48,788 nucleotides of DNA from positions 1 through 48,788 of the forward strand of contig CAMSTY010000023.1 of assembly GCA_947063875.1 (NCBI GenBank), given 5' to 3'. The DNA comes from an uncultured bacterium. GTDB lineage: Bacteria; Bacillota; Clostridia; Lachnospirales; Lachnospiraceae. A program made the position numbers and the translations under genes. Shown piece after piece: positions 20,362 to 28,421 of this stretch; the stretch's first letter is position 1, and each line of letters opens with the position of its first letter. The notes beneath the pieces are model-generated. The model did no database searches and was not told the origin of the DNA. It worked only from the letters and a program-made list of their open reading frames with translations.

Positions 20362-20406
20362 GGAGCAGCCATTCACCGGGGAAGCCTCCCTAAAGACGGC
20401 TGCTCC
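20362..20406 (+). terminator. Intercistronic hairpin between cyclase and reductase genes
   Basis: GGAGCAGCC (20362-20370) pairs perfectly with GGCTGCTCC (20398-20406). No T-run follows, so it is more likely a transcript-processing or partial-attenuation hairpin than a full terminator. Confidence 0.4.
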
Positions 20407-20433
20407 CCACTAAAACCGGAAAGGAATGACATT

Positions 20434-21348
20434 ATGAGAATTGCAGTTATCGGCGCCGGAGCCATGGGTTCCATCTACGGCGGACATTTATCTCTTCACA
20501 ACGAAGTTTATCTGATCGACACCAATCAGGCTGTCGTTGACCATATCAATCAGAACGGCCTGACCCTACAGGAGGATGGAGCCGATGTCGTATACCATCC
20601 CACAGCAGTCACCTCCACGGAAGGCGTAGGGCCGGTGGATCTGGTGATCCTGTTTGTAAAATCGCTGTTTTCCAAGGCTGCCCTAAGCAGCAACAAGGGC
20701 ATCATCGGCCCGGACACTTACCTGATGACACTGCAGAATGGCTCCGGCCACGAAGACATCCTTGGTGAGTTTGCCCCGGAGAACCGGATCATTATTGGCA
20801 CCACAGAGGACAACGGCGCTGTCCTGGGCCTCGGCCATATCCGCCGGGGCGGTGCAGGCAAGACCAATATCGGCATGCTGACCGAGGACACAGAGAATTT
20901 CCTCCCCCGTCTGAAGGAATGTCTGGACTCCTGCGGTTTCCAGGGGAATATCCATGAAAACATCCGGCAGCTGATTTGGAACAAGCTGTTTACCAATGTT
21001 TCCCTCAGCGCAGTGACCGGTGTCCTTCAGGTTCCCATGGGTTTTATTGCCGGCAATGACCATGCCTGGGTTATCACCAGGCAACTGATTCATGAAGCTG
21101 TGGCCGTGGCTCACGGCCTGGGCCTGGAAGCTGACGAGGAAGAGATCACCGAAAAGGTGCGGCAGACCTCTCTGGGTTCTCCGGAAGGCATCACCTCCAT
21201 CTGCGCAGACCTGCGTGACGGGCGCAGAACTGAGGTCAATACCATCAGCGGCTCCGTAGTCCGGGCTGCCAAAAAGTGCGGCGTACCGGCTCCTACCCAC
21301 GAGATGATTGTGGAACTGGTTCATGCCATGGAGGAGCGCAACCCCTGA
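20434..21348 (+). CDS. Ketopantoate reductase family (ApbA/PanE) oxidoreductase
   Basis: This 304-residue protein starts with the NADP-binding Gly motif GAGAMGSIYGG. It has the family's internal landmarks: LVILFVKS, the catalytic-Lys region WNKLFTNVSLSAVTG, and C-terminal EVNTISGSVV with a following APTHEMI. The family reduces 2-dehydropantoate to pantoate with NADPH, but many paralogues use other 2-keto acids. With no panB or panC nearby and a cyclase-family hydrolase 87 bases upstream, the substrate is open. An AAGGAATG site precedes the ATG. A strong terminator follows. Confidence 0.88.
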   Translation: MRIAVIGAGAMGSIYGGHLSLHNEVYLIDTNQAVVDHINQNGLTLQEDGADVVYHPTAVTSTEGVGPVDLVILFVKSLFSKAALSSNKGIIGPDTYLMTLQNGSGHEDILGEFAPENRIIIGTTEDNGAVLGLGHIRRGGAGKTNIGMLTEDTENFLPRLKECLDSCGFQGNIHENIRQLIWNKLFTNVSLSAVTGVLQVPMGFIAGNDHAWVITRQLIHEAVAVAHGLGLEADEEEITEKVRQTSLGSPEGITSICADLRDGRRTEVNTISGSVVRAAKKCGVPAPTHEMIVELVHAMEERNP

Positions 21349-21363
21349 TTCATCCATATTGTA

Positions 21364-21408
21364 AAGCGCCTGGCAAAACATACCGATATCACATTTTGCC
21401 AGGCGCTT
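21364..21408. terminator. Bidirectional terminator between convergent units
   Basis: AAGCGCCTGGCAAAA (21364-21378) and TTTTGCCAGGCGCTT (21394-21408) form a perfect 15-base-pair stem with a 15-base loop. It sits between the reductase gene (plus) and the CHASE2 cyclase gene (minus) and probably serves both. Confidence 0.75.
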
Positions 21409-21471
21409 ATATCTCCCTTTTCCTGCCCTCAATGAACAAAGAAACATCCTTATCCGCTGCGAGGGCGGGAA

Positions 21472-23286
21472 TCACAATATTTCATCTAAGATCAGTACTT
21501 CAAACCCTTCCTTCTTACCTTTGAGTTTTACCGTATCCCCTAAAGAAGTGACCCGAATCCTCCCTTCTAACTCATCTGCCACTGCACGGGAAATATAAAC
21601 GGTTCCCGCCGGCGCATTGGCCTCCAGACGGGCTGCCGTATTTACCGTATCCCCAATCGCCGTGTAATCCATCCGCTCCGGCGAACCGATATTGCCCACA
21701 ACGGCCTCTCCCACATGTACGCCGATCCCAAAAGCCACTGTCCGGCCATATCGCTTTTTCAACTCCTCGGACAAGGCCTCAGAACCTTTCACCATATCTG
21801 CTGCCGCCTGTATCGCCCGCATCACATAGTCCTCCTGCTCCAGCGGCGCTCCCCAGAATGCCATTGCCGCATCTCCCACAAATTTGTCCAAAGTTCCGCC
21901 GTTTTTCAAGATACAACTGGAAATCAGGGTCAGATATCTGTTTAATATCTCCACCACCTGTGCCGGTTTTAACAATTCCGACATGGGAGTAAAGCCACGG
22001 ACATCTACAAAAAGAACAGCGATCCTGGTCAGCCGCCCTCCCAGTTCCAGCGCATCCTCCCCTTCTTTCAGAATCTCATTGACAATCTCCGGCGCCACAT
22101 ACCTTTTAAATGTCCTGGTCACTCTTCGTTTTTCTAACGCCGCCTGGATGTAATTGGATGCCAGGCAGCCTCCATACAAAATCGTCATGCCTGCCGGAAC
22201 CCACAAAACATGAAGCACCAGCCCATTTGCGTACAGCAGGCGGCAGAGCAGCAGATATCCTCCGCTTACCAAAAGCCAGATCGCGGTTGACGCCCGCACC
22301 GACCGTTTCCAAAGTCCGATTCCGCCGGCAAAAAGAACCAAAAACAGAACCGAAAACTGAATACGGTTTCTCACCTCTTTCTTAAAGTTTTCATTTAGAA
22401 GGGCTTCTGTCACATTGGCATGATACTCAATCCCAAACATCTGCATCGCATGGTCAACCGATGTCAGAAAACTGTCCTGCAAAGCCGGCGCATAGGGCCC
22501 GATTAACACAATCTTCCCTGCAAAATGATTCGCGTCCAGTCTCCCTGCAATCAGGTCCGCCAGAGAAAACGTCCCTCCAAGATCTCCCGGCTTCCCATAA
22601 AAAGGAACATACCAGAAGCCTCTGTGATCGGTAGGCGGCATTTTCCCGGGGCCTTCCCCGACAGCCTCCCGAAAACGTTCCGCTACCGCAAGCGCCATGG
22701 AAGGGATTTGTCTTCCGTCCGGCAATGTAATCTTCAGAAGATGATGGCGCAGAATCCCGTCCACATCCAGCATGGCATTGATATGCCCCTGCTCTGTCAC
22801 CTCTTTTAACGCCGGATACGGTTCCTCAAAACCTCGGACAAAAAAATCTTCCAGATAATAATCGCCCTGGCCATCCGGCTCCAATCCGGAGCCAAAATCC
22901 GCAGTATTTGCCATAACTACGTTGCCATATTTTCCAGCAGCCTCTGCAAGCAGGCGGTCACTTTCTTCCTGGCTTTCACTGATATAGAGCACATCGATTC
23001 CAATCACTGCCGGACGTGACTCCTCGGACTGGTTTAAAACTTCGATGGCCTTGGCCATAACGTCGCGCCCCCACTGATGGTACGGCCCGATTTCCTCCAG
23101 TGCTTTCTGGTCAATCCCTACCAGTACGATCTTCCCTCCCGCCGCCATTGTGTGCTGATACCAGGCATCCGAGGCCGCATAATTTGCTCTTGTCCAGATT
23201 CCGGAAGCAGCAAATAATGTCAGCGCCAGCGAAACCAGCAACGCCCCCACTATCGTTCTCCATCGATTTTTCCACCGGATCGCCAT
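21472..23286 (-). CDS. CHASE2-domain class III adenylate cyclase
   Basis: This 604-residue membrane sensor enzyme starts at the ATG at 23286, which has GGGAGGGAG just upstream. A longer in-frame start at 23373 would overlap the preceding gene. TM1 (about 11-30) is followed by an extracellular CHASE2 domain (about 35-300), three closely spaced membrane helices (about 308-375), and a cytoplasmic class III cyclase domain (about 405-595). The two metal-binding Asp lie in LFVDVRGFT and FVGDAAMAFWGAP. Lys in LDKFVGD and Asp in MDYTAIGDTVNTAARLE make the adenine-selective pair, and the following Asn and Arg are the transition-state residues. All active-site positions are present, so it should make cAMP in response to an outside signal. 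It is last in a three-gene signalling operon, 17 bases after the HD-GYP gene. Confidence 0.9.
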   Translation of the reverse strand: MAIRWKNRWRTIVGALLVSLALTLFAASGIWTRANYAASDAWYQHTMAAGGKIVLVGIDQKALEEIGPYHQWGRDVMAKAIEVLNQSEESRPAVIGIDVLYISESQEESDRLLAEAAGKYGNVVMANTADFGSGLEPDGQGDYYLEDFFVRGFEEPYPALKEVTEQGHINAMLDVDGILRHHLLKITLPDGRQIPSMALAVAERFREAVGEGPGKMPPTDHRGFWYVPFYGKPGDLGGTFSLADLIAGRLDANHFAGKIVLIGPYAPALQDSFLTSVDHAMQMFGIEYHANVTEALLNENFKKEVRNRIQFSVLFLVLFAGGIGLWKRSVRASTAIWLLVSGGYLLLCRLLYANGLVLHVLWVPAGMTILYGGCLASNYIQAALEKRRVTRTFKRYVAPEIVNEILKEGEDALELGGRLTRIAVLFVDVRGFTPMSELLKPAQVVEILNRYLTLISSCILKNGGTLDKFVGDAAMAFWGAPLEQEDYVMRAIQAAADMVKGSEALSEELKKRYGRTVAFGIGVHVGEAVVGNIGSPERMDYTAIGDTVNTAARLEANAPAGTVYISRAVADELEGRIRVTSLGDTVKLKGKKEGFEVLILDEIL

Positions 23287-23303
23287 CTCTCCCTCCCTGC
23301 CTG

Positions 23304-24827
23304 TCAGTTCTTTTCTGCTTTCTCTGCCTGTTTCCGGCCGTCTTTTGTCTGTCCTTTTGCCTCTTCCCAGCATCTGCTTTCCACAAACAACGCCGTCAGT
23401 TTTGTATCCAGCTTGCCTTCCTTTTCTGCCATGGTTTTCAAAATGGCAAGCGCCTTTTCCACTGGCATTCCCGGCTTATAGGGCCGGTCGTCTGCCACCA
23501 GTGCGTCAAAAATATCCAAGATGGTGAGCATTCGCACCTCCTGCGGGATTGTTTCGGCCTTCCTTCCTGCCGGGTAACCACTCCCGTCCAGCAGTTCATG
23601 GTGGCTCGCCGCCCATTCCCGGACATGAGAAAGTTCCGCAGAAAAACGAATCTTTGACAACAACATATCCGTAACCGATACATGCTCTTCCATAATCTTG
23701 CGTTCTTCCTTGGAAAGCGTTCCCTTTCGGATACTTAACAGGTCAAATTCCTCCGGCAGCAGCCATGGACAAAGTTCTCCTTTTTCCCCTATATAAGCCT
23801 CTTTCCGAAGGCTTTCCAATTCCCTTAGTTTCTCGTCCGTGACAAAACCGGCTCCGTTCACCTGCTCAATCAGTTCTGTCGCTTCATAGGTTTTCTGGAT
23901 TCTTCTCTCCTTCTCTTCGTTCGTAATCTGCCCTTTCAGACACGCGATCTCTGTCCGCAGCCGGATGACCTCCATGCGGTGAAGCAGTGTCTCCTGTTGT
24001 CCCGGCAGAAGCCGTGAAACCTTATTCATCACCTCCAAAGGCGTCACCAGCTTGCCAATATCATGAAGCCACACACTCATTAAAAATTCCTCTTTATGCG
24101 ATGGCGAAAATAACCTTCCTCTTCCTTCCTGCTCCGCCAGATGGTTCAGATAATCAACAAAACGGCTGCCGTAAGCCGCCATATGGCGGGTATGGCTGCC
24201 ATTATATGGCGTTCTCTCATCCACTGCGGAAGACATCACCTTGACAAAAGAATGGAAGAGCCCCTTTATTTCTTCCATGTAACGCACATTCTGAATGGTG
24301 ATCGCCGCCTGGGAAGCCACCGATTCCAATACCAGCGTCATATCCTTGGCAAAAGCACAGATTCCTCCCTCCTCATCCAAAGCATTGATCAGCTGCAGCA
24401 CCCCGATCTCCTCGCCGCTTCGATTATGCATCGGCACCACCAGCATGGATTTTGTATGGTATCCGGTCATGGCGTCATAGCGTATCGGGCCGGAAAAATC
24501 AAATTCCTCACAGTTTCTCACGTCCTCAATACAAACAGTCCGATTCTCCAGCAAGGCCAATGCACAGACATTTTCCCGGCTCAGAGGCACTGGCGGCAGT
24601 TCCGGGTCCCGGCCGTCCCCTCCGCTGTAGGTCTTTAACGTGTCATTTCTCATAATCTTAAACCGCAGCGCATCTCCATCCAGAAGATACAACGTCCCCG
24701 CATCACATCGGGCCAGCTTCATCACACAGACCAGAATCTGTTCCAGAAGACGGTTCAGATCCCTCTCTGAAGATAATAGAACCCCCACCTCCAGTATTTC
24801 TTTCATTGCTTCCTGCTTCCTATCCAT
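23304..24827 (-). CDS. GAF/HD-GYP cyclic-di-GMP phosphodiesterase
   Basis: This 507-residue cytoplasmic protein starts at the ATG at 24827; the longer in-frame form would run deep into the upstream gene. A GAF sensor domain (about 15-185) is followed by an HD-GYP domain (about 200-480). The HD pair is at 255-256 (WLHDIGK), the HHE motif at 409-411, and DGSGYP at 414-419, so all hallmark residues are present. HD-GYP proteins hydrolyse c-di-GMP to pGpG or GMP. The spacing from HD to HHE is about 154 residues, clearly longer than usual, with a helical insertion (about 275-365). The gene overlaps the upstream metallo-beta-lactamase gene by 25 bases and is followed 17 bases later by the adenylate cyclase gene. 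Confidence 0.9.
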   Translation of the reverse strand: MDRKQEAMKEILEVGVLLSSERDLNRLLEQILVCVMKLARCDAGTLYLLDGDALRFKIMRNDTLKTYSGGDGRDPELPPVPLSRENVCALALLENRTVCIEDVRNCEEFDFSGPIRYDAMTGYHTKSMLVVPMHNRSGEEIGVLQLINALDEEGGICAFAKDMTLVLESVASQAAITIQNVRYMEEIKGLFHSFVKVMSSAVDERTPYNGSHTRHMAAYGSRFVDYLNHLAEQEGRGRLFSPSHKEEFLMSVWLHDIGKLVTPLEVMNKVSRLLPGQQETLLHRMEVIRLRTEIACLKGQITNEEKERRIQKTYEATELIEQVNGAGFVTDEKLRELESLRKEAYIGEKGELCPWLLPEEFDLLSIRKGTLSKEERKIMEEHVSVTDMLLSKIRFSAELSHVREWAASHHELLDGSGYPAGRKAETIPQEVRMLTILDIFDALVADDRPYKPGMPVEKALAILKTMAEKEGKLDTKLTALFVESRCWEEAKGQTKDGRKQAEKAEKN

Positions 24828-25684
24828 AATTCCATCCCTTCCCGTGCAAAAAGGCAGGCCGGAGCACTTAACCTGGCAAGCCTTTCCTGTTCTCTTAAAA
24901 ATGAGTCCGTATAATTTTGAAAATAATGAGTCATCAATATCCGATCGGCCCTCGCCCGTCTTTGCAGTTCTACTCCCTGCCTCCAGGAGGAATGTCCCCA
25001 TCCGGCATGCTTTGCCAAATCTTCCGGTGAAAAACCGGCATCCCATATCACCAGGTTCCCTTCCCGGCCAAACTCCGGAAGCTTTCTTAGCATATGTTCA
25101 TCCTGCTCGCAGTCCAAGAGATAAACAATGCTTTTATCCCCTGACTCCAGACGGTAAAGGAGACTTCCGCCAGGATGGCTGCCCAAAATAGTATGTATCC
25201 GAAGTCCTGGCATCCCGGACATTTCCCGCTCCTGTGATGTTTCCTCATCCGCCAGGCAAAAGCTTTCTCCTGCATGGATCTCATGAATCCGGATATCCGC
25301 CGCAAAGTCCGCAAGTCCCAGCGGCCAATAAGGCCTGCCTACCAACGTTCGCAGCGATTTCTCAAATTCTGCCTCCCGGGCCCCATACAGGTGAATCTCC
25401 GCTTTTTTGTCGTGCATCAGGTCAAAAGCAAACAATCCCTGTACGTGATCCAGATGCAAATGACTAATCAGAATATCCACCCGCTTTTTTCTGTTTTTCC
25501 AATCCCTCTTTTCCAGGACTTTTCCAAGGCTGGCCAGGCCGCTTCCCGCATCAAACACCACCAATCGGTGCTTACAATCCACCGATATGCAGGAAGTATT
25601 TCCTCCATATTCCAGAAAATCCTTTCCTGTCATCGGGGTGGAACCCCTGGTTCCCCATACAGATACCTTCCACGTCCCATCCAT
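24803..25684 (-). CDS. Metallo-beta-lactamase-fold hydrolase (phosphodiesterase-like)
   Basis: This encodes 293 residues from the ATG at 25684, with AGGAG 7 bases upstream. A TTG at 25714 could extend it by 10 residues but lacks a ribosome site. The N-terminal WGTRGSTP and YGGNTSCI are typical of the phosphodiesterase-like branch of the family. SHLHLDHVQGL is the HxHxDH metal-binding motif, and LLDCEQDEH, IWDAGFSPED and HAGWGHSSW supply further metal ligands. Relatives are often found next to HD-GYP or adenylate cyclase domains, but the substrate is not known. It is first in the operon with the HD-GYP and CHASE2 cyclase genes. Confidence 0.85.
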   Translation of the reverse strand: MDGTWKVSVWGTRGSTPMTGKDFLEYGGNTSCISVDCKHRLVVFDAGSGLASLGKVLEKRDWKNRKKRVDILISHLHLDHVQGLFAFDLMHDKKAEIHLYGAREAEFEKSLRTLVGRPYWPLGLADFAADIRIHEIHAGESFCLADEETSQEREMSGMPGLRIHTILGSHPGGSLLYRLESGDKSIVYLLDCEQDEHMLRKLPEFGREGNLVIWDAGFSPEDLAKHAGWGHSSWRQGVELQRRARADRILMTHYFQNYTDSFLREQERLARLSAPACLFAREGMELWIGSRKQ

Positions 25685-25739
25685 CCCATCTCTCCTGTCT
25701 GCAGATTTCTGCAAAAACTCAGCTTATTTTCTATCCTTC

Positions 25740-25768
25740 ATTATATCAAAGCGCCCACATGGCTTCAA
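25740..25768 (-). promoter_or_regulatory. Probable promoter of the cyclic-nucleotide signalling operon
   Basis: On the minus strand, -35 TTGAAG (25763-25768) and -10 TATAAT (25740-25745) are 17 bases apart, about 55 bases before the first gene. Confidence 0.7.
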
Positions 25769-25801
25769 TCGATATTTTTTCCTTATTTTTACAATCGCTA
25801 T

Positions 25802-25830
25802 TTCTTTTTTGTCGATTACGCCGATATAAT
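25802..25830 (+). promoter_or_regulatory. Possible promoter of the coiled-coil gene
   Basis: -10 TATAAT (25825-25830) has a weak -35 TTCTTT (25802-25807) 17 bases upstream. The overlapping GCCGATAT (25820-25827) matches the -10 box of the flagellar sigma-D family, but a matching TAAA box is not present at the expected distance. Confidence 0.35.
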
Positions 25831-25881
25831 AATCATATACTTCACACTTTTCTCACAATTCTCGCGAAAGGGGGGCGGATC

Positions 25882-26631
25882 GTGAAAATCGCAGAAAAAA
25901 GCTGGTCAGCTGACGCTAGACGCACCATGTATCAATCTGCCTATATTAAAGAAAGAAACAAAGAAAAAACGTACGACGCCGTAAAAAGCAACGACACAGA
26001 AAAAACTGACAATACCCAAAAGGATTCTGACCTGGATTTATTGAGCAGATCATTGGAAGAACTCTCAAAGCCTGCCTCCAAAGAATCCGGCAGCAACCTT
26101 AAAATGAAATCTTCCATGCCGGATGACTCCGTGGGCCAGCTCGCTTCCATGCTGGCTAGGGCTGAGACCCGCATTGATGTTCAGCAAGTCTCTTCCCGGG
26201 CCGTACGGGCGCTGACCAATCTTAAAATGGCCGCCGCTGCCAGCGAAGGGGCAGATGCCAAAAAGATTGCCCAGATGATCAAACGGATGGAAAAACTGAT
26301 GAAGCGGATTCAAAAAAAGCTTCAGCATCTCGCCAAAGAGGAACAGCTTGAACTCAGAAAGATAAGAGCTAAAAAAAATAAAGAGACAGAAAAAGTAAAG
26401 CAGATTCAGGGCGAACTAAACACCAGACGCAAAAAACGCCGCAAAGACGAACGCAATTATGCCAACAAAGAAATAGCTGAGGATGCGAAAAACGCTTCCA
26501 ATGAACTTGTCTCCAGTATGACAGACGCACTTTCTGCTTCTTCTCCTTCGTCTGCGGCTGTTCCTGATATGTCCGGGTTCTCTGCGGATCTTGGCATGAT
26601 CGAGAGTGTTTCCATTGACATATCCGTGTAA
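25882..26631 (+). CDS. Basic coiled-coil protein of unknown function
   Basis: This encodes 249 residues from the GTG at 25882, which has GGGGGG 7 bases before it. The upstream in-frame ATG at 25759 would run through the promoter region and lacks a ribosome site. The N-terminal 90 residues are polar and rich in Lys, Asp and Ser. Residues about 100-210 are strongly helical and basic, with Lys/Arg-rich heptad-like runs (KRMEKLMKRIQKKLQHL) typical of coiled coils. The C terminus is Ser-rich. No signal peptide or membrane segment is visible, and I do not recognise the family. It is divergent from the signalling operon and ends at its own terminator. Confidence 0.65.
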   Translation: MKIAEKSWSADARRTMYQSAYIKERNKEKTYDAVKSNDTEKTDNTQKDSDLDLLSRSLEELSKPASKESGSNLKMKSSMPDDSVGQLASMLARAETRIDVQQVSSRAVRALTNLKMAAAASEGADAKKIAQMIKRMEKLMKRIQKKLQHLAKEEQLELRKIRAKKNKETEKVKQIQGELNTRRKKRRKDERNYANKEIAEDAKNASNELVSSMTDALSASSPSSAAVPDMSGFSADLGMIESVSIDISV

Positions 26632-26671
26632 GCCGTTTCCGCACATTTTGTCAGTACTCTGTAAAATCAGC

Positions 26672-26698
26672 AGAAGGGACTGCTTCTGAGTCCCTTCT
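26672..26698 (+). terminator. Rho-independent terminator after the coiled-coil gene
   Basis: AGAAGGGACT (26672-26681) and AGTCCCTTCT (26689-26698) form a perfect 10-base-pair stem with a 7-base loop, followed by TTTGTCTTT. Confidence 0.85.
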
Positions 26699-26747
26699 TT
26701 GTCTTTATGATTATGCCTGTTTCCCGATGATCTATGTACACACTCCC

Positions 26748-27200
26748 TTACAGTGCGACTTTTACAACCACCTTCTTCACCGGCTCCGGACCGTCTGCCT
26801 GGCATCTCGGCTTATGAGCGTCCTCCGGCGCCACCACAATCAAATCTCCCGCTTCCAGCAGCACTGACCCGCTCAGCGCCGGCTCCTCATAGAAAATCAG
26901 ATCATTCTCCTCTATGCGTTCTTTTACCACCAGTCCGTCTCTCTTACAAAATCCGAACTGCTCCTTGCCAGAAACCACATACTGAATGTCAAAAAACTTC
27001 TCATGAGTCTCAAAAGAGCCTTCCTCCGGTTTGATGCTTGTGTACTCCTGAATATTGGCCACTACCTGGTCTCCCAAAATCGGATAACTTCCCACAGGCA
27101 ATGCTGCCAGGTCCGTCTCCTCCAGCCACTTATAAGCTGCCAGAAACTTCTCCTCCAGATAGTTATACTTTTTTGCGATTGTGATGTTTGAGAAAAACAT
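26748..27200 (-). CDS. YhcH/YjgK/YiaL family protein (paralogue A)
   Basis: This encodes 150 residues from the ATG at 27200 (AGGAGG upstream); the longer in-frame start at 27251 adds 17 unsupported residues. It belongs to the DUF386 family of beta-sandwich proteins, with the FETHEKFFDIQYVVSGKE block, YEEPALSG, and the metal-site-like APEDAHKPRC near the C terminus. Characterised relatives act on sugars or sugar acids, for example as sialic-acid anomerases. It probably handles a sugar or sugar-acid intermediate. It is divergent from a second family member 27403-27900. Confidence 0.88.
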   Translation of the reverse strand: MFFSNITIAKKYNYLEEKFLAAYKWLEETDLAALPVGSYPILGDQVVANIQEYTSIKPEEGSFETHEKFFDIQYVVSGKEQFGFCKRDGLVVKERIEENDLIFYEEPALSGSVLLEAGDLIVVAPEDAHKPRCQADGPEPVKKVVVKVAL

Positions 27201-27269
27201 TCCTGTATCCTCCTTTTTCTTTTGGGGCAGCCTGGTCATCCTCTGCCCCATTTCTCAATTGATATATAC

Positions 27270-27298
27270 AAAATAGCATATCAGAAACTGGTTTGCAA
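27270..27298 (-). promoter_or_regulatory. Probable promoter of YhcH-family gene A
   Basis: On the minus strand, -35 TTGCAA (27293-27298) and -10 TATTTT (27270-27275) are 17 bases apart. Confidence 0.5.
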
Positions 27299-27329
27299 CT
27301 ATTTTTTAGTTACTTTATCTAGAGCGTGT

Positions 27330-27357
27330 TTGATTTTTCTCCAATTCATGTTAAAAT
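27330..27357 (+). promoter_or_regulatory. Probable promoter of YhcH-family gene B
   Basis: -35 TTGATT (27330-27335) and -10 TAAAAT (27352-27357) are separated by 16 bases, upstream of an AGGAGG site and the ATG at 27403. Confidence 0.5.
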
Positions 27358-27402
27358 ATTAAAAAGAAAAACACCACATCATGAAATCAGGAGGAAAATG
27401 TC

Positions 27403-27900
27403 ATGATTTACGGAAATGTACACAATGCCATGGTCGAAAAGCAGATCGCTGTGCTCCCCAAGGCCCTTCAGAGCGCCATCCGTTTTTTAAAGGATACCGA
27501 TCTTGCCGCCCATGAGCCAGGAAAGTTTGAGATGGAACTGGACGGTGTTCCCATGATCCTGCAGGTCTTAGACCTTACCACCGCTCCCAGGGAAACCTTG
27601 CGTCCGGAGATCCACCGGAAGAATATCGATGTCCAGTTTTTAGCTGCCGGCGGACCGGAACGGGCCGGATATTACAGTGACGACGGCACAAACCAGGTGG
27701 ATGAAGATCTTCTGGATACTCCCCGGGATATTTTGTTCTATCATAATAACCCTTCGGCCGCTGAGGGTTCCATCGAAATGACAGTCGGCACCTATGCCAT
27801 CTACTTCCCATGGGATGTACATATTCCGGCCATCCAGGTAGGTGAAAACCCTGCGCCGATCCGCAAGATTGTGGTGAAGGTGCCTATGGATGCCTGCTGA
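27403..27900 (+). CDS. YhcH/YjgK/YiaL family protein (paralogue B)
   Basis: This 165-residue protein has an AGGAGG site before its ATG. It carries the family's RPEIHRKNIDVQFLAAGGPERAGYY block (His and Asp ligands), FYHNNPSA, and FPWDVHIPAIQ with the C-terminal His, followed by IRKIVVKV, which parallels KKVVVKV in its neighbour. It is clearly a diverged paralogue of the gene at 26748-27200. The two are transcribed back to back from a 200-base region. A cytoplasmic sugar or sugar-acid anomerase or isomerase role is likely by family; the substrate is unknown. Confidence 0.88.
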   Translation: MIYGNVHNAMVEKQIAVLPKALQSAIRFLKDTDLAAHEPGKFEMELDGVPMILQVLDLTTAPRETLRPEIHRKNIDVQFLAAGGPERAGYYSDDGTNQVDEDLLDTPRDILFYHNNPSAAEGSIEMTVGTYAIYFPWDVHIPAIQVGENPAPIRKIVVKVPMDAC

Positions 27901-27931
27901 AAATCTTTGAACGGAGGAATGGGAACCGCGG

Positions 27932-28249
27932 CGCCTCATCATCCGCGGTTTCCATGCCGATTGTCAGTCCATCATAGCCGGCCTTATGCAGGAAGGCAAG
28001 TTCCTCGTCCGATTTCAGGGAAACATCCGTCACCCTTGCAAAACTGCCGATTGTCTCTAGCTCTGGGAAGTATCTGTGCGCCAGTTCTGCTATCTCCGTC
28101 AGCCTGTCATATTTCAGCACAAAGGGGTTGGCCCCGGTCAGAAATATCCGGGATACCTTCCTGCCCGTAAAACGGCGATACGTCCTCTGTGCCTCCTTTA
28201 GGTCCGCCTTTATGTCCTCCATTTTCGACATCCTGAACGGAAAGGGCAG
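27932..28249 (-). pseudogene. Radical-SAM protein fragment (both ends missing)
   Basis: The minus strand reads an internal radical-SAM/Fe-S oxidoreductase segment: LPFPFRMSKMEDIKADL, then SRIFLTGANPFVLKYDRL, FPELETIGSFARVTDV and GYDGLTIGMETADDEA. In intact relatives this is preceded by a CxxxCxxC cluster-binding region and followed by 100 or more residues. Here a TAA stop lies directly upstream in frame and the cluster motif is absent. Homology ends at about 27932, after which the frame runs on into the end of the neighbouring plus-strand gene (formal stop at 27884). The first ATG is at 28231. It cannot encode a working radical-SAM enzyme. Confidence 0.75.
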
Positions 28250-28373
28250 GTCCGCTTACAGCGTACAGAATTTTTTTGCACTAAGTCACCTCCAAAATCC
28301 CATGAAATCAAGTACTGTCTTTTCTTGTCGATAGTTCACTTTTTTATACTATCCATCAAAAATAACCGTGTCT

Positions 28374-28401
28374 TGATTTTTTCCTGCCTCTTGGATATAC
28401 T
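28374..28401 (+). promoter_or_regulatory. Probable promoter of the HxlR-type gene
   Basis: -35 TTGATT (28374-28379) and -10 TATACT (28396-28401) are 16 bases apart, followed by a GAGGGGG ribosome site. Upstream, GATAGT (28331-28336) and ACTATC (28349-28354 region) form a dyad that might be an operator. Confidence 0.45.
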
Positions 28402-28421
28402 GGACAAAGAGGGGGAAAGAA

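Noticed and set aside
23287..23373. Longer N terminus for the CHASE2 cyclase
   Set aside because: It would overlap the HD-GYP gene and lacks a ribosome site, while GGGAGGGAG sits directly before the ATG at 23286.
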